The position numbers and the translations under genes were made by a program. A DNA stretch of 64,000 nucleotides from Canna indica (lineage: Eukaryota > Streptophyta > Magnoliopsida > Zingiberales > Cannaceae). Shown one piece after another: positions 1 through 11,108 of the stretch. The notes under the pieces were generated by a model. That model was not told the DNA's origin. It worked only from the letters and a program-made list of their open reading frames with translations, and searched no databases. Every line of letters begins with the position of its first letter. Position 1 is the stretch's first letter. The stretch covers positions 44,093,501 to 44,157,500 of the forward strand of contig CP136893.1 in the NCBI GenBank assembly GCA_034359265.1. The letters run 5' to 3'.

Positions 1-1432
1 GAGGAGAAATAGGAAAGACACCAACTAAGGAAAACACCACCCAATTGCATATGTACATCTACACTTAGCGACATTAAGAAGTAGTAATTGCTTTCAATAT
101 TTTTCCTTATTAATTGCTATTTCTAGTAGAGCATTGCCATGATAGCTTTAATGTTACCTTGCTGGAAATTTTTGTTAAATGCAGAATTTACTTACTTATT
201 TGATGCACTTTTATGTTTATTTATGGTAGTAGTGCTAGGTTAACTTTCCTATCACCTTAGGGCTATGCCACAACCATATATGGCCATTCTACACTTGTGA
301 CAGGTAGCCCATGCTAGTGTAATGTAGCAAATGACACTAGACAAATAGTAGGAAAACTTTAAAGTGCGTGTTAATTATGGAAACTCGAATGTATATGAGT
401 TAGAATGCTTTCGCATGGTTTGATTAGAGTATAGTAATGTACGGATGATACTGGCCCAGAATCAAGGGCCAAGTATGGGTAGACACCCGAGATTTTATAT
501 AAGGGAACTCTAGACACTTGCTTGTGTGATGTGATTGTGATAGTCTGCCGAGATGCTTGAGTAGTCAGAATGACAAATACATGACTCGGCCAGTGATTGG
601 GTCTTGAGATATCACCAGCAGGCCCGCTAGGTGTCAGACTTCAATTGGTTGGGACTAGCTATCCCTACCCCAGAAGGTGTTCGGAGACTAGCAGACCATC
701 CTAGTCGATGGCCCGAGAACATCTTGATTTCACCTTGGTACTGTGTGGTCCGACTGGCCAGTGTATTATTACGATGTATTGTAGGGCTGGTTATGGCCGG
801 AATTCCTAGACCATGAGTAGGCCCTAAGGGCCGGATGCCAAGTGGCTAAATTAGGCCGTTATGGCGGGTTTCTATTTCTAATATATGGTCTATATAGGAC
901 GACCCCTGGGGTCGGTTGTCATATCAAAAGTAACTTACCTCTCTGACTTTATACTATGCTGCCTTATATATATTTATGCACGCTTACAGGGGATTATGTG
1001 GAGGTTCGGAAGAACCGCTCACTGTGTCCCAAGTGGACTCACGGTTTATTTCTTTTTGTGTTGCAGAGCATGATCAGTGAGTTGAGGCTTGACGTAATGG
1101 TGTAGCTGGAGGGCAGGCGATGGTGTCAATCTCGTAGCGGCGTCCTTTAGTCATAGTCTAGTGGTCTAGATGTTTTCATTTTCCTACACTGATAGTTGTT
1201 GTCTTTTAAGCTTGTACTCAACTTTGAACTTGAGATGTTTCAGTTTGTGATGATGTTAGTTACTCTTCTCTTTTCAAAAATAATGTGAACTTTTGAAACT
1301 TTAAATAAAACTGTATTGTGGTTTCTTTTTATTCGATGTGTTTCTGGTTTCTCGTTGGTTAGTGTAGGTAGTAAGCTTCAGGGTAGTATGTAGACCCTGG
1401 CCGATCACACGACCCTGAGTTGTGGTGTGACA
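1..1432 (+). repeat. 5' LTR of family A (3' part only)
   Basis: Matches 4923-6352 at an offset of 4922 falling to 4920, with scattered substitutions and very few gaps. It ends in GTGTGACA directly before a primer binding site, as an LTR must. The first ~230 bases of the LTR lie left of the window. Confidence 0.9.
495..503 (+). promoter_or_regulatory. TATA-box candidate in family A LTR
   Basis: TTATATAAG lies mid-LTR and is conserved at 5416-5424 in the other LTR. The position suits a U3 promoter. Motif match only. Confidence 0.4.
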
Positions 1433-1436
1433 AAGT

Positions 1437-1448
1437 TGGTATCAGAGC
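1437..1448 (+). other. Primer binding site, initiator Met-tRNA type (family A)
   Basis: TGGTATCAGAGC starts four bases after the LTR end. It is the usual plant primer site complementary to the 3' end of the initiator methionine tRNA, and it fixes the plus-strand orientation. Confidence 0.9.
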
Positions 1449-1647
1449 TTCTGGTTAGCTCTTGACTATGACTAAGAGTTGGGTACCGCATGAGACATAT
1501 GCTAGCATGTCGATATATGGTATTGTTATGCTACGAGATCGGGCAACCACGACTGCACTGAGTGCACCATGCGATTATTAAATTTTAAAAGCTTATGTTA
1601 GAAATTTAATATGTGACAGGAAACTTTTTCTTTTCTGTGATAGTGTA

Positions 1648-2022
1648 ATGGAGGCTCCTAATGCTACACTGAGCGGTAGTGGCAGTAACTCGACAGAACG
1701 TCGAGGCCGGGGGTGAGGCCGAGGCTGGGCCCGGGGCAGAGATAGGGAGCAGTCTGAGGGTTAGGGGCAAGAGTCAGCAGTTGCTCAATTGCAGGTTCGG
1801 GTAACTCAGCTAACTGAGGTGCTCCTTAGGGAGCAAGAACTAAGGCAACAGATGCAGCAGCAGTAGCAGCCGCAGTAGCCACCGCTGCAACCAGTACCTG
1901 TAGTTCCGTTGGTACCGATAATGGTCGAGACTGTAACACCAATGGTCAGGACTTCGGGAGCCCCAACCTATGCAAACTTCGTCATGCTAAAGCCACCATA
2001 GTTCACCGAAACAGATCGGCAG
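1648..2022 (+). pseudogene. Family A gag, N-terminal part with nonsense codons
   Basis: A frame opening with ATG at 1648 encodes an arginine/glycine-rich then glutamine/proline-rich leader like that of Tekay gag, but is broken by TGA near 1715 and by several TAG codons inside the CAG-rich run at 1850-1880. The stops are what C-to-T change at CGA and CAG codons would give, which fits decay of methylated DNA. The frame leads towards the gag domain at 2023. Confidence 0.6.
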
Positions 2023-3159
2023 GTGGAAGTGACTGAGTTTTTGGGGGATTGCTATGAATTATGCATGGAGCTGGGGTGCTCATCGGAGGCAGCGGCTCGT
2101 ATGGTCAAACTTCAAATGAGGGGACCGGCAAAGGTCTGGCTGCACACTAGGAGGGCTCGCAGGGCTGCAGGCGCACCACCTCCCACATGGGAGGAATTCA
2201 GGGCGGTTGTGGAGGAGCAGTATCTGCCAATGAGTGTTCGCGACAAGCGAGCCCGAGACTTTGAGATGTTGCCTCAGTCTGGAGGCATGTCATTATCAGA
2301 ATATGAGATGGAGTTCAACAATCTTTCCAAATATCATCTGACCCTAGTGGCATCTGAGACCGCCAGGGTCAAGAGGTTTGTGGCAGGCCTGAGGCCACAG
2401 ATCGGCAGGCTCATCCACTACACTAAGGATTCCACTCTTGCTCGGGTAGTGGATGAAGCCCTTCGGAAGAAAGCCATGGTGCCGTTTGAAAGGAATGACG
2501 GGTCATTGGTAGTATCAATGCCTACGGGCGATGCAATCATAGCCAAATCAATTTACCAAGGCTGCGAAGTGCTCATTTGCGGTCATGTATTGAGTGAAGA
2601 TCTGACACTCTTACCCACACTTGAACTCGATGTCATCCTTGGGATGGATTGGTTGGTAGAGCACTTTTCATTGCTGGATTGTAGGGTTAAAACTATTATG
2701 TTCAGCAAGCCCGGACTGCCGCAGTTCACCCTCGAAGGAGAGAGAGGAAGCAAGCCGATAGGGGTCATCTCAGCCCTAAAGGCTCGTAAGCTGCTTCAGG
2801 GCAGTTGCCAATCTTTCCTGGCCTTCGTATCCATGGCCGAGGAAGAAGGGGGTGAGTCAAGAGATCCCAGTGGAACCCCGGTAGTTTGTGAGTTCCCCGA
2901 TGTGTTTCCCGAGGAATTTCTGGGATTGCCGCCCATAAGGGAAGTTGATTTTTGCATTGATCTGCAGCCCGAGGCAAAGCCGATTTCTATCCCACCTTAT
3001 AGGATGGCACTGGCCAAACTCAGGGAGTTAAAAGTGCAATTGCAAGAAATGCTAGACCTGGGTTTCATACGGCCAAGCGTGTCACCGTGGGGTGCCCCGG
3101 TACTCTTCGTGAAAATAAGGATGGGTCAATGCGCATGTGCATCGACTATATGTAGCTAA
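2023..3159 (+). pseudogene. Family A gag fused to protease tail and RT start (378 codons, internal deletion)
   Basis: Residues 1 to about 150 are a retrotransposon gag core (PAKVWL near residue 36, EFRAVVEEQYLP near 66). Around residue 150 the frame jumps from gag directly to the C-terminal part of the aspartic protease (ILGMDWL near residue 205) and on to the RT lead-in (FPDVFPEE, then PPYRMA). The CCHC zinc knuckle and the protease active-site motif that should lie between are absent, so an in-frame deletion is the simplest reading. The frame ends at 3159 at the start of RT, beside the IDY motif. It is long only because the deletion kept frame; it cannot give a working protease. Confidence 0.82.
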
Positions 3160-3770
3160 ACAAAGTGACAGTCAAGAATCGTTACCCACTGCCGAGGATA
3201 GACGATTTGTTTGACAAGTTCCAGGGGGCACAATAGTTTTCGAAGATAGACTTAAGGTCCGAATACCATCAGCTGAGAATCCGGGACTGTTATGTGCCTA
3301 AGACGGCCTTTAGGACTCGCTATGGTCACTACGAGTTCCTAGTGATGTCCTTTGGTCAAACCAATGCACCTGCTGCCTTCATGGACCTGATGAACAGGAT
3401 ATTTAAGGAGTACCTGGACAGCTTTGTGATCGTCTTCATTGATGACATCTTGGTATACTCCAAGAGTGAAGAGGAAAACTCTGAGCACTTGAGGATGGTC
3501 CTGAAAACCCTCAGAGAGCACCGGTTGTTTGCTAAATTTTCCAAGTGTGAATTCTGGTTGGAAAGTCACCGTAGGGTTTCTGGGCCATGTAGTTTCCAAG
3601 GAGGGGATAAGGGTAGATCCTGCAAAGGTGGAGGTGGTGCAGAACTGGAGGCGGCCAACCAGCGTGACTGAGATTCGTAGTTTTCTTGGTTTGGTTGGGT
3701 ACTACCAAAAGTTCGTAGAGAACTTCTCTAGGATTGCAGCCCCTTTGACTTGATTGACTCAGAAAAAGGT
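3160..3770 (+). pseudogene. Family A reverse transcriptase core, frameshifted
   Basis: Fragments in two frames cover the RT palm: [19 protein letters not shown] near 3300 and the catalytic [10 protein letters not shown] near 3435, then FLGHVVS and SFLGLVGYYQKF around 3575-3715. In-frame stops and at least one frameshift near 3570 interrupt it. The catalytic aspartates remain readable. The TGA near 3750 sits where an arginine (CGA) is usual. Confidence 0.85.
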
Positions 3771-4593
3771 CAAATTCATTTGGGATGACAAGTGTGAGGC
3801 GAGCTTCCAGAAGCTAAAGGAATGTTTGACATCTGCACCCGTGTTGGTTGTACCTTCCGGCTCATGAGGGTTTGTAGTCTTCTGTAATACCTCTCGTGTT
3901 GGCCTAGGCTACGTTCTGATGCAGTTTGGCAGAGTCATAGCCAATGCGTCCCGCCGGTTGAAAGTTCATGAAAAGAACTATCCGACGCACGACCTAGAGC
4001 TAGCAGCGGTAGTTTTTGCACTGAAGCTCTAGCGGCACTATCTGTATAGGGAGACTTGCGAGATCTATACGAATCACAAGAGCCTCCAGTACTTGCTTAC
4101 CCAAAAGGAGCTGAACCTCAGACAGAGGAGGTGGCTGGAGCTCCTAAAGGATTATGACTGCACCATTATGTATCATCCGAGGAAAGCAAATGTGGTAGCA
4201 GATGCTCTAAGAAGAAAATCCATGGGCAGTTTGGCTCATTTGAAAATCAAGCGGAAGCCTCTAGCTCGAGAGTTGGCGTTGTGCCTAGATGGGGGTACAA
4301 CCTTAACAATGTCAGCTTCAGGTGCCTTGCTGGCATACCTGCGGGTACAATCCACACTAGTGGACATGTTGCGTGTCGCGCAGGGACAGGATGTCTTTTG
4401 TGCGCTGACCAAGGACTTAGTGCAGAGAGGCGATGCAGAGAATGGATTCAGGTTGGACTCAGAGGGTGTTCTGAGGTTCAAAGACCGAATTGTGGTGCCG
4501 GATATGGCAGAGGTGTGCAGGCAAGTCCTGGAGTTGGGTCATCGTTCCACTTATACGATGCATCCAGGGGACACGATTCAATTGATGCCATAG
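3771..4593 (+). pseudogene. Family A RNase H and start of integrase zinc domain; integrase core missing
   Basis: The RNase H region is seen from about 3840 and runs to the ADALRRKS motif near 4200. The last open stretch (4093-4593) continues through the linker (RIVVPD near 4490) to the first residues of the integrase H2C2 domain (LELGHRS...HPG), then stops abruptly 80-100 bases before the polypurine tract. The integrase core and C-terminus are deleted. Stops at about 3865 and 4032 (tryptophan-type position turned TAG) also break the frame. Confidence 0.82.
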
Positions 4594-4674
4594 TTGTTTG
4601 AGATTCTTTCTCCCTAGGAGTTTTTAGTGTTCGGTCGATCAAGGGAAGCCTTGATCAAGGTCTGGCCAAACAAT

Positions 4675-4688
4675 GAGGGGGAGAGGAT
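4675..4688 (+). other. Polypurine tract (family A)
   Basis: A GAGGGGGAGAGGAT run lies directly before a TG dinucleotide that can start the 3' LTR. This is the plus-strand primer position. The exact LTR start is uncertain because the matching left LTR start lies outside the window. Confidence 0.6.
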
Positions 4689-6352
4689 TGGTCTACAATT
4701 CATCAAGAGTAGTTCATAAGGTTAAATGCTAGAGGTTGTGATCAAACAACAAGGATCAATCACCTTCTCCTACCCTTGTAGGCTCGGCCGAGTAAGGCAT
4801 GCCTTGCTCAAGGTTCGGCCGAGCCAAGTAGGGGAAAGGTAATCGGAGAGGATTAGTTTTCATACATAGAAATATTTGAACATTAGAAAGCGAGGGTCAC
4901 CTCGATCGTCAAGTTGAATTGAGAGGAGAAATAGGAAAGACACCAACTAAGGAAAACACCACCCAATTGCATATGTACATCTACACTTAGCGACATTAAG
5001 AAGTAGTAATTGCTTTCAATATTTTTCCTTATTAATTGCTATTTCTAGTAGAGCATTGCCATGATAGCTCTAATGTTACCTTGCTGGAAATTTTTGTTAA
5101 ATGCAGAATTTACTTACTTATTTGATGCACTTTTATATTTATTTATGGTAGTAGTGGTAGGTTAACTTTCCTATCACCTGAGGCTATGGCACATCCATAT
5201 ATAGCCATTCTACACTTGTGACAGGTAGGCCACGCTAGTGTAATGTAGCAAATGACACTAGACGAATAGTAGGAAAACTTTAAAGTGTGTGTTAATTATG
5301 GAAACTCGAATGTAGATGAGTTAGAATGCTTTCTCATGGTTCAATTAGAGTATAGTAATGTACGAATGATACTGGCCTAGAATCGAGGGTCAAGTATGGG
5401 TAGACACTCGAGATTTTATATAAGGGAACTCTAGACACTTGCTTGTGTGATGTGATTATGATGGTCTGCCGAGATGTTTGAGTAGTCAGAATGATGAATG
5501 CATGACTCGGCCAGTGATTGGGTCTTGAGATATCACCAGCGGGCCCGCTAGGTGTCAGACTCCAGTTGGTTGGGACTAGCTATCCCTACCCCAGACGTTG
5601 TTCGGAGACTAGCAGACCATCCTAGTCGATGGCCCGAGAACTTCTTGATTTCACCTTGGTACTATGTGGCCCGAGTGGCCAGTGTATTATTACCATGTAT
5701 GGTAGGGCTGGTATGGCCGAAATTCCTAGACCATGAGTAGGCCCTAAGGGTTGGATGCCAAGTGGCTAAATTAGGCCATTATGGCGGGATTCTGTTTCTA
5801 ATATATGGTCTATACAGGACGACCCTTGGGGTCGATTGTCATATCAAAAGTAACTTACCTCCCTGACTTTATACTATGCTGCCTTATATATATTTATGCA
5901 TGGTTACAGGGGATTATGTGGAGGTTCGGTAGAATCGCTCACTAAGTCCCAAGTGGACTCACAGTTTATTTCTTTTTGTGTTGCAGAGCATGATCAGTGA
6001 GTTGAGGCTTGACATCATGGTGCAGCTGGAGGGCAGGCGGTGGTGTCAATCTCGTAGCGGCGTCCTTTAGTCATAGTCTAGTGGTCTAGATGTTTTCATT
6101 TTCCTACACTGATAGTTGTTGTCTTTTAAGCTTGTACTCAACTTTGAACTTGAGATATTTCAGTTTGTGATGATGTTAGTTACTCTTCTCTTTTCAAAAA
6201 AATTGTGAACTTTTGAAACTTTAATTAAAACTGCATTGTGGTTTCTTTTTATTCGATGTGTTTCTAGTTTCTCGTTGGTCAGTGTAGGTAGTAGGCTTCA
6301 GGGTAGTATGTAGACCGTGGCCGATCACACGACCCTGAGTTGGGGTGTGACA
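4689..6352 (+). repeat. 3' LTR of family A
   Basis: About 1.66 kb, beginning TGGTCTAC after the purine tract and ending GTGTGACA. Positions 4923-6352 align with 1-1432. It is followed by AGGGG, the presumed target duplication copy, and then directly by a gag zinc-knuckle reading frame of another element. Confidence 0.88.
5416..5424 (+). promoter_or_regulatory. TATA-box candidate in family A 3' LTR
   Basis: TTATATAAG, the counterpart of 495-503, unchanged between the LTRs. Confidence 0.4.
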
Positions 6353-7138
6353 AGGGGGCATGTGAAGAAAAATTGCCCAATCATGAAGAATAAAGCAAGG
6401 AAGAGGTCAAGTGCTTCCACCTCCAACTCTCACTCAGTTGAAGCACCCTCTAACCATGACTATGAAGCCACGTCCAAACTTAGCCTCATGGATGCTAATG
6501 ATGAGGTACACTCTCCTTCACCTAGTCATGATAATGTTAATGACATTGCTAGTTCTACTAGTTCTCATGACATGCCATATGATGAGTTAGTAGATGAGTG
6601 TAGAAAGATGTATGCCTTGCTTGTTAGAAAAGATAAGGAAAATAAGATGCTAAAGAAAGAAAATGTGATGCTTAATTCTCATGTGCATGAATTAAAGCTA
6701 GAAAATGAGAAATTGAAATTTAGTTCATTTGATTTATGTCATGATAGATTGAAGCTTGAGCTTAAGGACTTAAATCTTGAAAATGAAATTTTAAAATTTG
6801 AGAATTCAAAAATCGTAAGTGAGAACAATATTTAGAAATCCCAACTATATGTCATGCAAAAGTCAATTGAAGTTTCAAAAGATGAGATTTTGTTCTTGAA
6901 CAAAGAAGTACATAATTTGAGAAACTCAACTTCCTTCAAGAAAATTGGAAAGAAAAATGTTTCTTTCAAAAATGCATTTGTTCATCATAAATCTCATGCT
7001 AAGAAAAATGATAACAAAAAGTTTCATGATCATTGTTTTTGTTGCGGTGTCTATGGGCATGCTATATATGATTGTGCATTTAAGATGAACCCAAGTGGAG
7101 TTAAAACACTTTGGGTAGCTAAGCCCTCTAACCCCTAA
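6353..7138 (+). pseudogene. Family C gag C-terminal half (coiled coil and CCHC knuckle), one in-frame stop
   Basis: Reading starts at the family A junction with GHVKKNC, the second half of a first zinc knuckle. A serine-rich stretch and a long Lys/Glu/Asn heptad-like region (about 6580-6930, probable coiled coil) follow. A second knuckle, CX2CX4HX4C (CFCCGVYGHAIYDC), lies near 7035-7080, and the frame ends TAA at 7136-7138 after a KPSNP motif. One TAG at 6833-6835 interrupts an otherwise continuous frame. The type matches SIRE/Maximus copia gag. Its role would be particle assembly and RNA binding. Confidence 0.82.
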
Positions 7139-10100
7139 GGACCCAAAGTCATTTGGTACCAAAGGTCTCATGCTCTTTTGTAGGGGGAGCCACCACACAA
7201 GGGTAATGGAAATTGAAGAGTTGGAGTTGACCAAGAAATTGAAGGAAGGATCCTTGAATGGTTGCAACTTCAAAGTCTTCACCTAGACTAGATGCCTTAG
7301 GTTTAAGAATTGGCATCTAAATCACTTGGTATCATCACCTTTTCTCTACTTGTATGTTTGAAGTTGGTGTTTATGCTACATGCTTAAAATTGATTGATTT
7401 TCCCCGCTCTTAATATATTTCAAATGATTTTTGATTTTTTGATTTCCGGTCTCTTCGGAGACCTATGTAGCCTATAACGAGTTCATGCGACCTTGCGGTT
7501 TTAAATCGTAGGCTCATTGTGGCCTTTCGGTTTTCAACCAATAGGAAGGGTTGGAGATCATGTTTTCATTTATATTTCACTTGTGATCTCTTAAAATTCG
7601 TTTTGATATCATTCGATTTCATTTTGAAACGAATTTGAAACTATTTAGCAAAGTAGATATTAATATCGATAATTGATCCCTCTCTTTGCTACTTAGTTTG
7701 ATAACTTGCTAGTAATTATATTCTCATTATCCTACTAATAAATATTGCTTGCAAGTTATGATAAAATGGAAGACTTAAGAAATTGGAAAGAAAAAGACAA
7801 GTTTGGCAAAATTTCCAAGAATGAGGTATGAGTTTGAGTTTGAGTTTGGCAAAAATCTTTGTATAATAGTTGAATATTCATGCTTTAATGATGTCTCTAT
7901 ACTCATGATTGATTTTGCATGACAAGACTATGAAATTTCTTGAGTAGGTAAAATTTTGATAACTTAGGAAATTTCATGATATCTTGATTGAATGAAATTT
8001 GCTCTAGGTTGAAATTCATATTAGAGACCTCATTTTGAGTTAGTAGTTGGAAAACATGTTTAGTTACACACATGACATGATTGTAGGTGTTCAAACTTGA
8101 AAATTCATGTGTAGATGAACAAGGTGATAACTAGATCACTTTAGGGGACTTAAGCTTAGAAAAGTTTGACCTAAGTCAACAAATCGACTTGGACACTTCA
8201 TTTTAAGTTCAAACTTAATAAACATGTTTAGGAATAGGTATGACATGTTTCCATGCACTTAGAATGAGAAATTCATATGGATATGGATAAAATGACATAG
8301 AGGCCATTTCATGATAACCTCTTTTGAACCATGTTGACTCAAGTCAACAAATTGACTTAGAGGTCTCATTTCCAATCTATATTTGAGGAACATGTTTAGA
8401 TTACTCATGTTAGGTGTCCATAGGTTTAAGTTCGAAAAATCATGAATAAATGATAAGATTGAAACTTAGCAAGTTTCATGATAACTAGCTTAGTTTTGAA
8501 TGAAACCATGCTAGGTTGATATCTTGACTTAAGGACATAATTTTCATCATACACTCTTTACATGACCATTATGTGGTGTCATAAAGTTTGAATGAAAACT
8601 GAACACGTTTTGAAAAATAACTAAAAATTACGGAAATTCCATTTAAACTTTAGCATTTTCAGTTATTTTTAGAAAAATATAGAAAAATCATTTTTAACTG
8701 ATTCTTGAAACTGTACCTTCACTGAAAAATGTAGTTTCTTGAGTAAAAATTTCAGAAATTTTCATCAAAAATCAGATTTATAGTGGAATTTTGAAGTTGA
8801 ATTTCAAAAATACAAAAGTATCACCTCTCGAAATATCAATCTTTCCGATACTTTGATTTTTCGTCAAAAACTTCAAATGAAACTTTGTGCATACAATTTT
8901 GATTCCATTTCTAACATCATTCACACCATTACTTGAGTAAAATCATTTCTAGGAATGATTTTGATATCTTGAATGATAGCTAGAAATATCCATTTTTTCA
9001 TTGAAATCAATATAGGATGAAAAATGAACTTAGACAATTTATTTTCAGCTCAAACTTGACACACACATCTTAAATGATCATTCAGCGATGTCTGGAAAGT
9101 TTGAAGCAAAAATGATAATTTTTGGGAAAACACCTAAAATTAACGAAAATGCCCCTAGACTTTCAAGAATTTTATGAATTTATAGGAAACTGATTTTTGA
9201 CTGATTCTTGAACCTGTAGATTCCTTGAAAAATGTAGTTTGTCCAGTTAAAGTTTCAAAAAATTTCATCAAAAATATGATTTTGTATAGATTTAAAAGTT
9301 TGATTTTTGAAGACTTAAAGTATACGTTGACCTATGTCAAAAAGTGAGTTAGAAACCTCATTTTAAGCCCAAACTTGATCAATATACTTAGACTCACTCA
9401 TGTTAGATATCTAGGTACCTAAATATGAGAATACATAAGTAGATAGCAAAATTTGATACTTAGTCATTTTCATGTTTTCGTGCTAAGTTCATATTTTGAT
9501 CAAATGACATTCTTTTCACTTCAAACTTGATATACATGTTTTACATGACCATATCTTTGTATTTTGAAAGTTTGAATGATTTCTGGAAATGTCATAAAAA
9601 TCTCATTTATTTACGAAAATGCCACTAAAGTATCTTTCTTCTCAAGTTGCTCATTTTTCCGATACTTTAAATTTTCATTAGATTTTCAAATGAGACTTGA
9701 AGTATGATATTTTAAATTCACTTATAGTATCGTTCTACTCATTTGATGAGAAAAATCATTTCTAAAATGATTTTTGACTCCTTGATCGATACACAAAAAT
9801 ATCAATACTTAAGCCTATACATGATTTCTAGACTTGGAATGTATTTATCATCTAATGTTATCATGTATGATTTAGTCTCATATTAGATATTTGATTTTTC
9901 ATCCCTTTAGTTCAGATTTTCATGTTTCATGGAAAAAAAATTTAGAGTCTCAACTTTGACTATAGGTTGACCTTTCTTGCCCTTTTTGATTGATATCAAA
10001 AGGGGGAGAAAAATATAGGTAAATGGGAAGAAAATATAGGAAAACCATTTATATAGATAGGGGGAGTTCTATTATATAGATATGCATATTGATAGGGGGA

Positions 10101-10167
10101 GAAATCCCATGTTTGATATCCTCTATGCTTAAATATAGATATTTTCTTAAAGATGTTTGTTATCATC
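7139..10167 (+). repeat. Family C 3' non-coding region with degenerate repeats
   Basis: Three kilobases with no convincing coding frame. A block at 7440-7550 is mirrored almost exactly, reverse-complemented, at 26440-26545 in the other family C copy, which marks it as element sequence. From about 7990 to 9580 a degenerate motif recurs at least seven times: a CTCATTTT-like start, TCAAACTTGA, ACATGTTTA, an ACTCATGTTAG-like stretch, then an AAGTTTGA-like end. Copies lie near 8030, 8200, 8360, 8540, 9040, 9350 and 9500. Function unknown. Confidence 0.65.
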
Positions 10168-10181
10168 AAAAAGGGGGAGAT
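10168..10181 (+). other. Polypurine tract (family C element 1)
   Basis: AAAAAGGGGGAGAT lies immediately before the LTR start TGTTGG. Such purine tracts are typical of SIRE elements. Confidence 0.85.
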
Positions 10182-10852
10182 TGTTGGCCTAAGATTTTCT
10201 ACCTTGGTTTTAATCTCGGTTTTGATGATAACAAACATGGAACTAATGTTTCATTGAGAAATCTTTCAGGTTCCAAGTCGGTTAGCGCACGTCGTCCCCG
10301 ATCATAAAATTTGAAGAAATCGAAGAAATCGGCAAGGACTCTCGTCGACGCTCAGGATTCTTCGAGAAGTTAGAGTTTAGGTTTAGGGTGTCTAGAATGT
10401 AATGTAATCCTCTTTATGATGGAAAGAACCCAAAACATGAAAACCCGAGAACCGCCCTGAAATTCACTAAGCCTAGGGAGCTCCTTGGAGGGCTATACCG
10501 CTATATGACCTAGACATTTTCTTGACATAAAAAATGGCAATAATTATTCCTTGGGTAGAAACTAGATAATGAGATATTTTTAAGGATTTTTTGGAAGCCT
10601 TTAGCCTACCCATATTTGACCAGGGAGATAAGAAAATTTCCGTTTTCTGAAAATTTGTACTAGACTCCAAAAACTAGATTTTGATTCTTAAGGATTTTAA
10701 TTTTTTAGATATTTTTATTGAATCCAAATGGGGGGTAATCCTTACATAACATTAAAGTTAAGAAATGTTATATAAGTAGACTTAGTGAAGACAGAACCAG
10801 AAATGAGCAAACGAGCAAAAAAATCAGCAAATTGGGCTGATTTTTCCAGTTT

Positions 10853-11035
10853 TGGTCGATCGGTCGGTCGACCGAATAGAGTTGAAAATTGGTAGTAGCC
10901 AATTTAGTTGACCGTTCGATCGACCGAATGTGGCGGAAAATTGGTAGTAGCCAATTCGGTCGACCGGTCGATTGATCGACCGAAGTGTGCTAGAAAGTGG
11001 CAGTTTGCTTTCGGTCGATCAACCGGCCATCGACA
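10853..11035 (+). repeat. Palindromic tandem array in family C U3
   Basis: About three units of 55-60 bp. Each unit pairs a CGGTCGACCG-type palindrome with a TTGGTAGTAGCCAA stem. Equivalent arrays occur in all family C LTR pieces in the window, always upstream of the TATA box. Confidence 0.8.
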
Positions 11036-11100
11036 GGACGGCAGAAATGGCTAGTTTTCCGCCCATTGAGCTGGCTATTTTATTCCATCTCCTCAATGCT

Positions 11101-11108
11101 TATAAATA
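11101..11108 (+). promoter_or_regulatory. TATA box of family C LTR
   Basis: TATAAATA about 65 bases downstream of the palindromic array. The other family C LTRs keep a TATAAAT core at this place (for example near 18550, 24458, 29158, 40072 and 46762). Confidence 0.65.

Larger units (their letters stand above)
1..6352 (+). mobile_element. Family A Ty3/gypsy LTR retrotransposon (Tekay/Del-like), deleted, cut by window start
   Basis: Two long direct repeats (1-1432 and the matching part of 4689-6352) flank a decayed gag-pol on the plus strand, with a methionine-tRNA-type primer binding site after the left repeat and a purine tract before the right one. The first 480 aligned LTR bases differ at about 20 positions by eye (about 4%), so the insertion is not recent. 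The domain order gag, protease remnant, RT, RNase H is that of Ty3/gypsy; gag and RT resemble the Tekay/Del group. The integrase is missing and gag is fused to the protease by a deletion, so the element cannot move alone. Its right end lies inside the gag zinc knuckle of the family C element that follows. Confidence 0.88.

Noticed and set aside
631..1073. Short frames in the family A LTR, one repeated at 5552-5740
   Set aside because: The two LTR copies disagree in frame and start context; non-coding LTR sequence.
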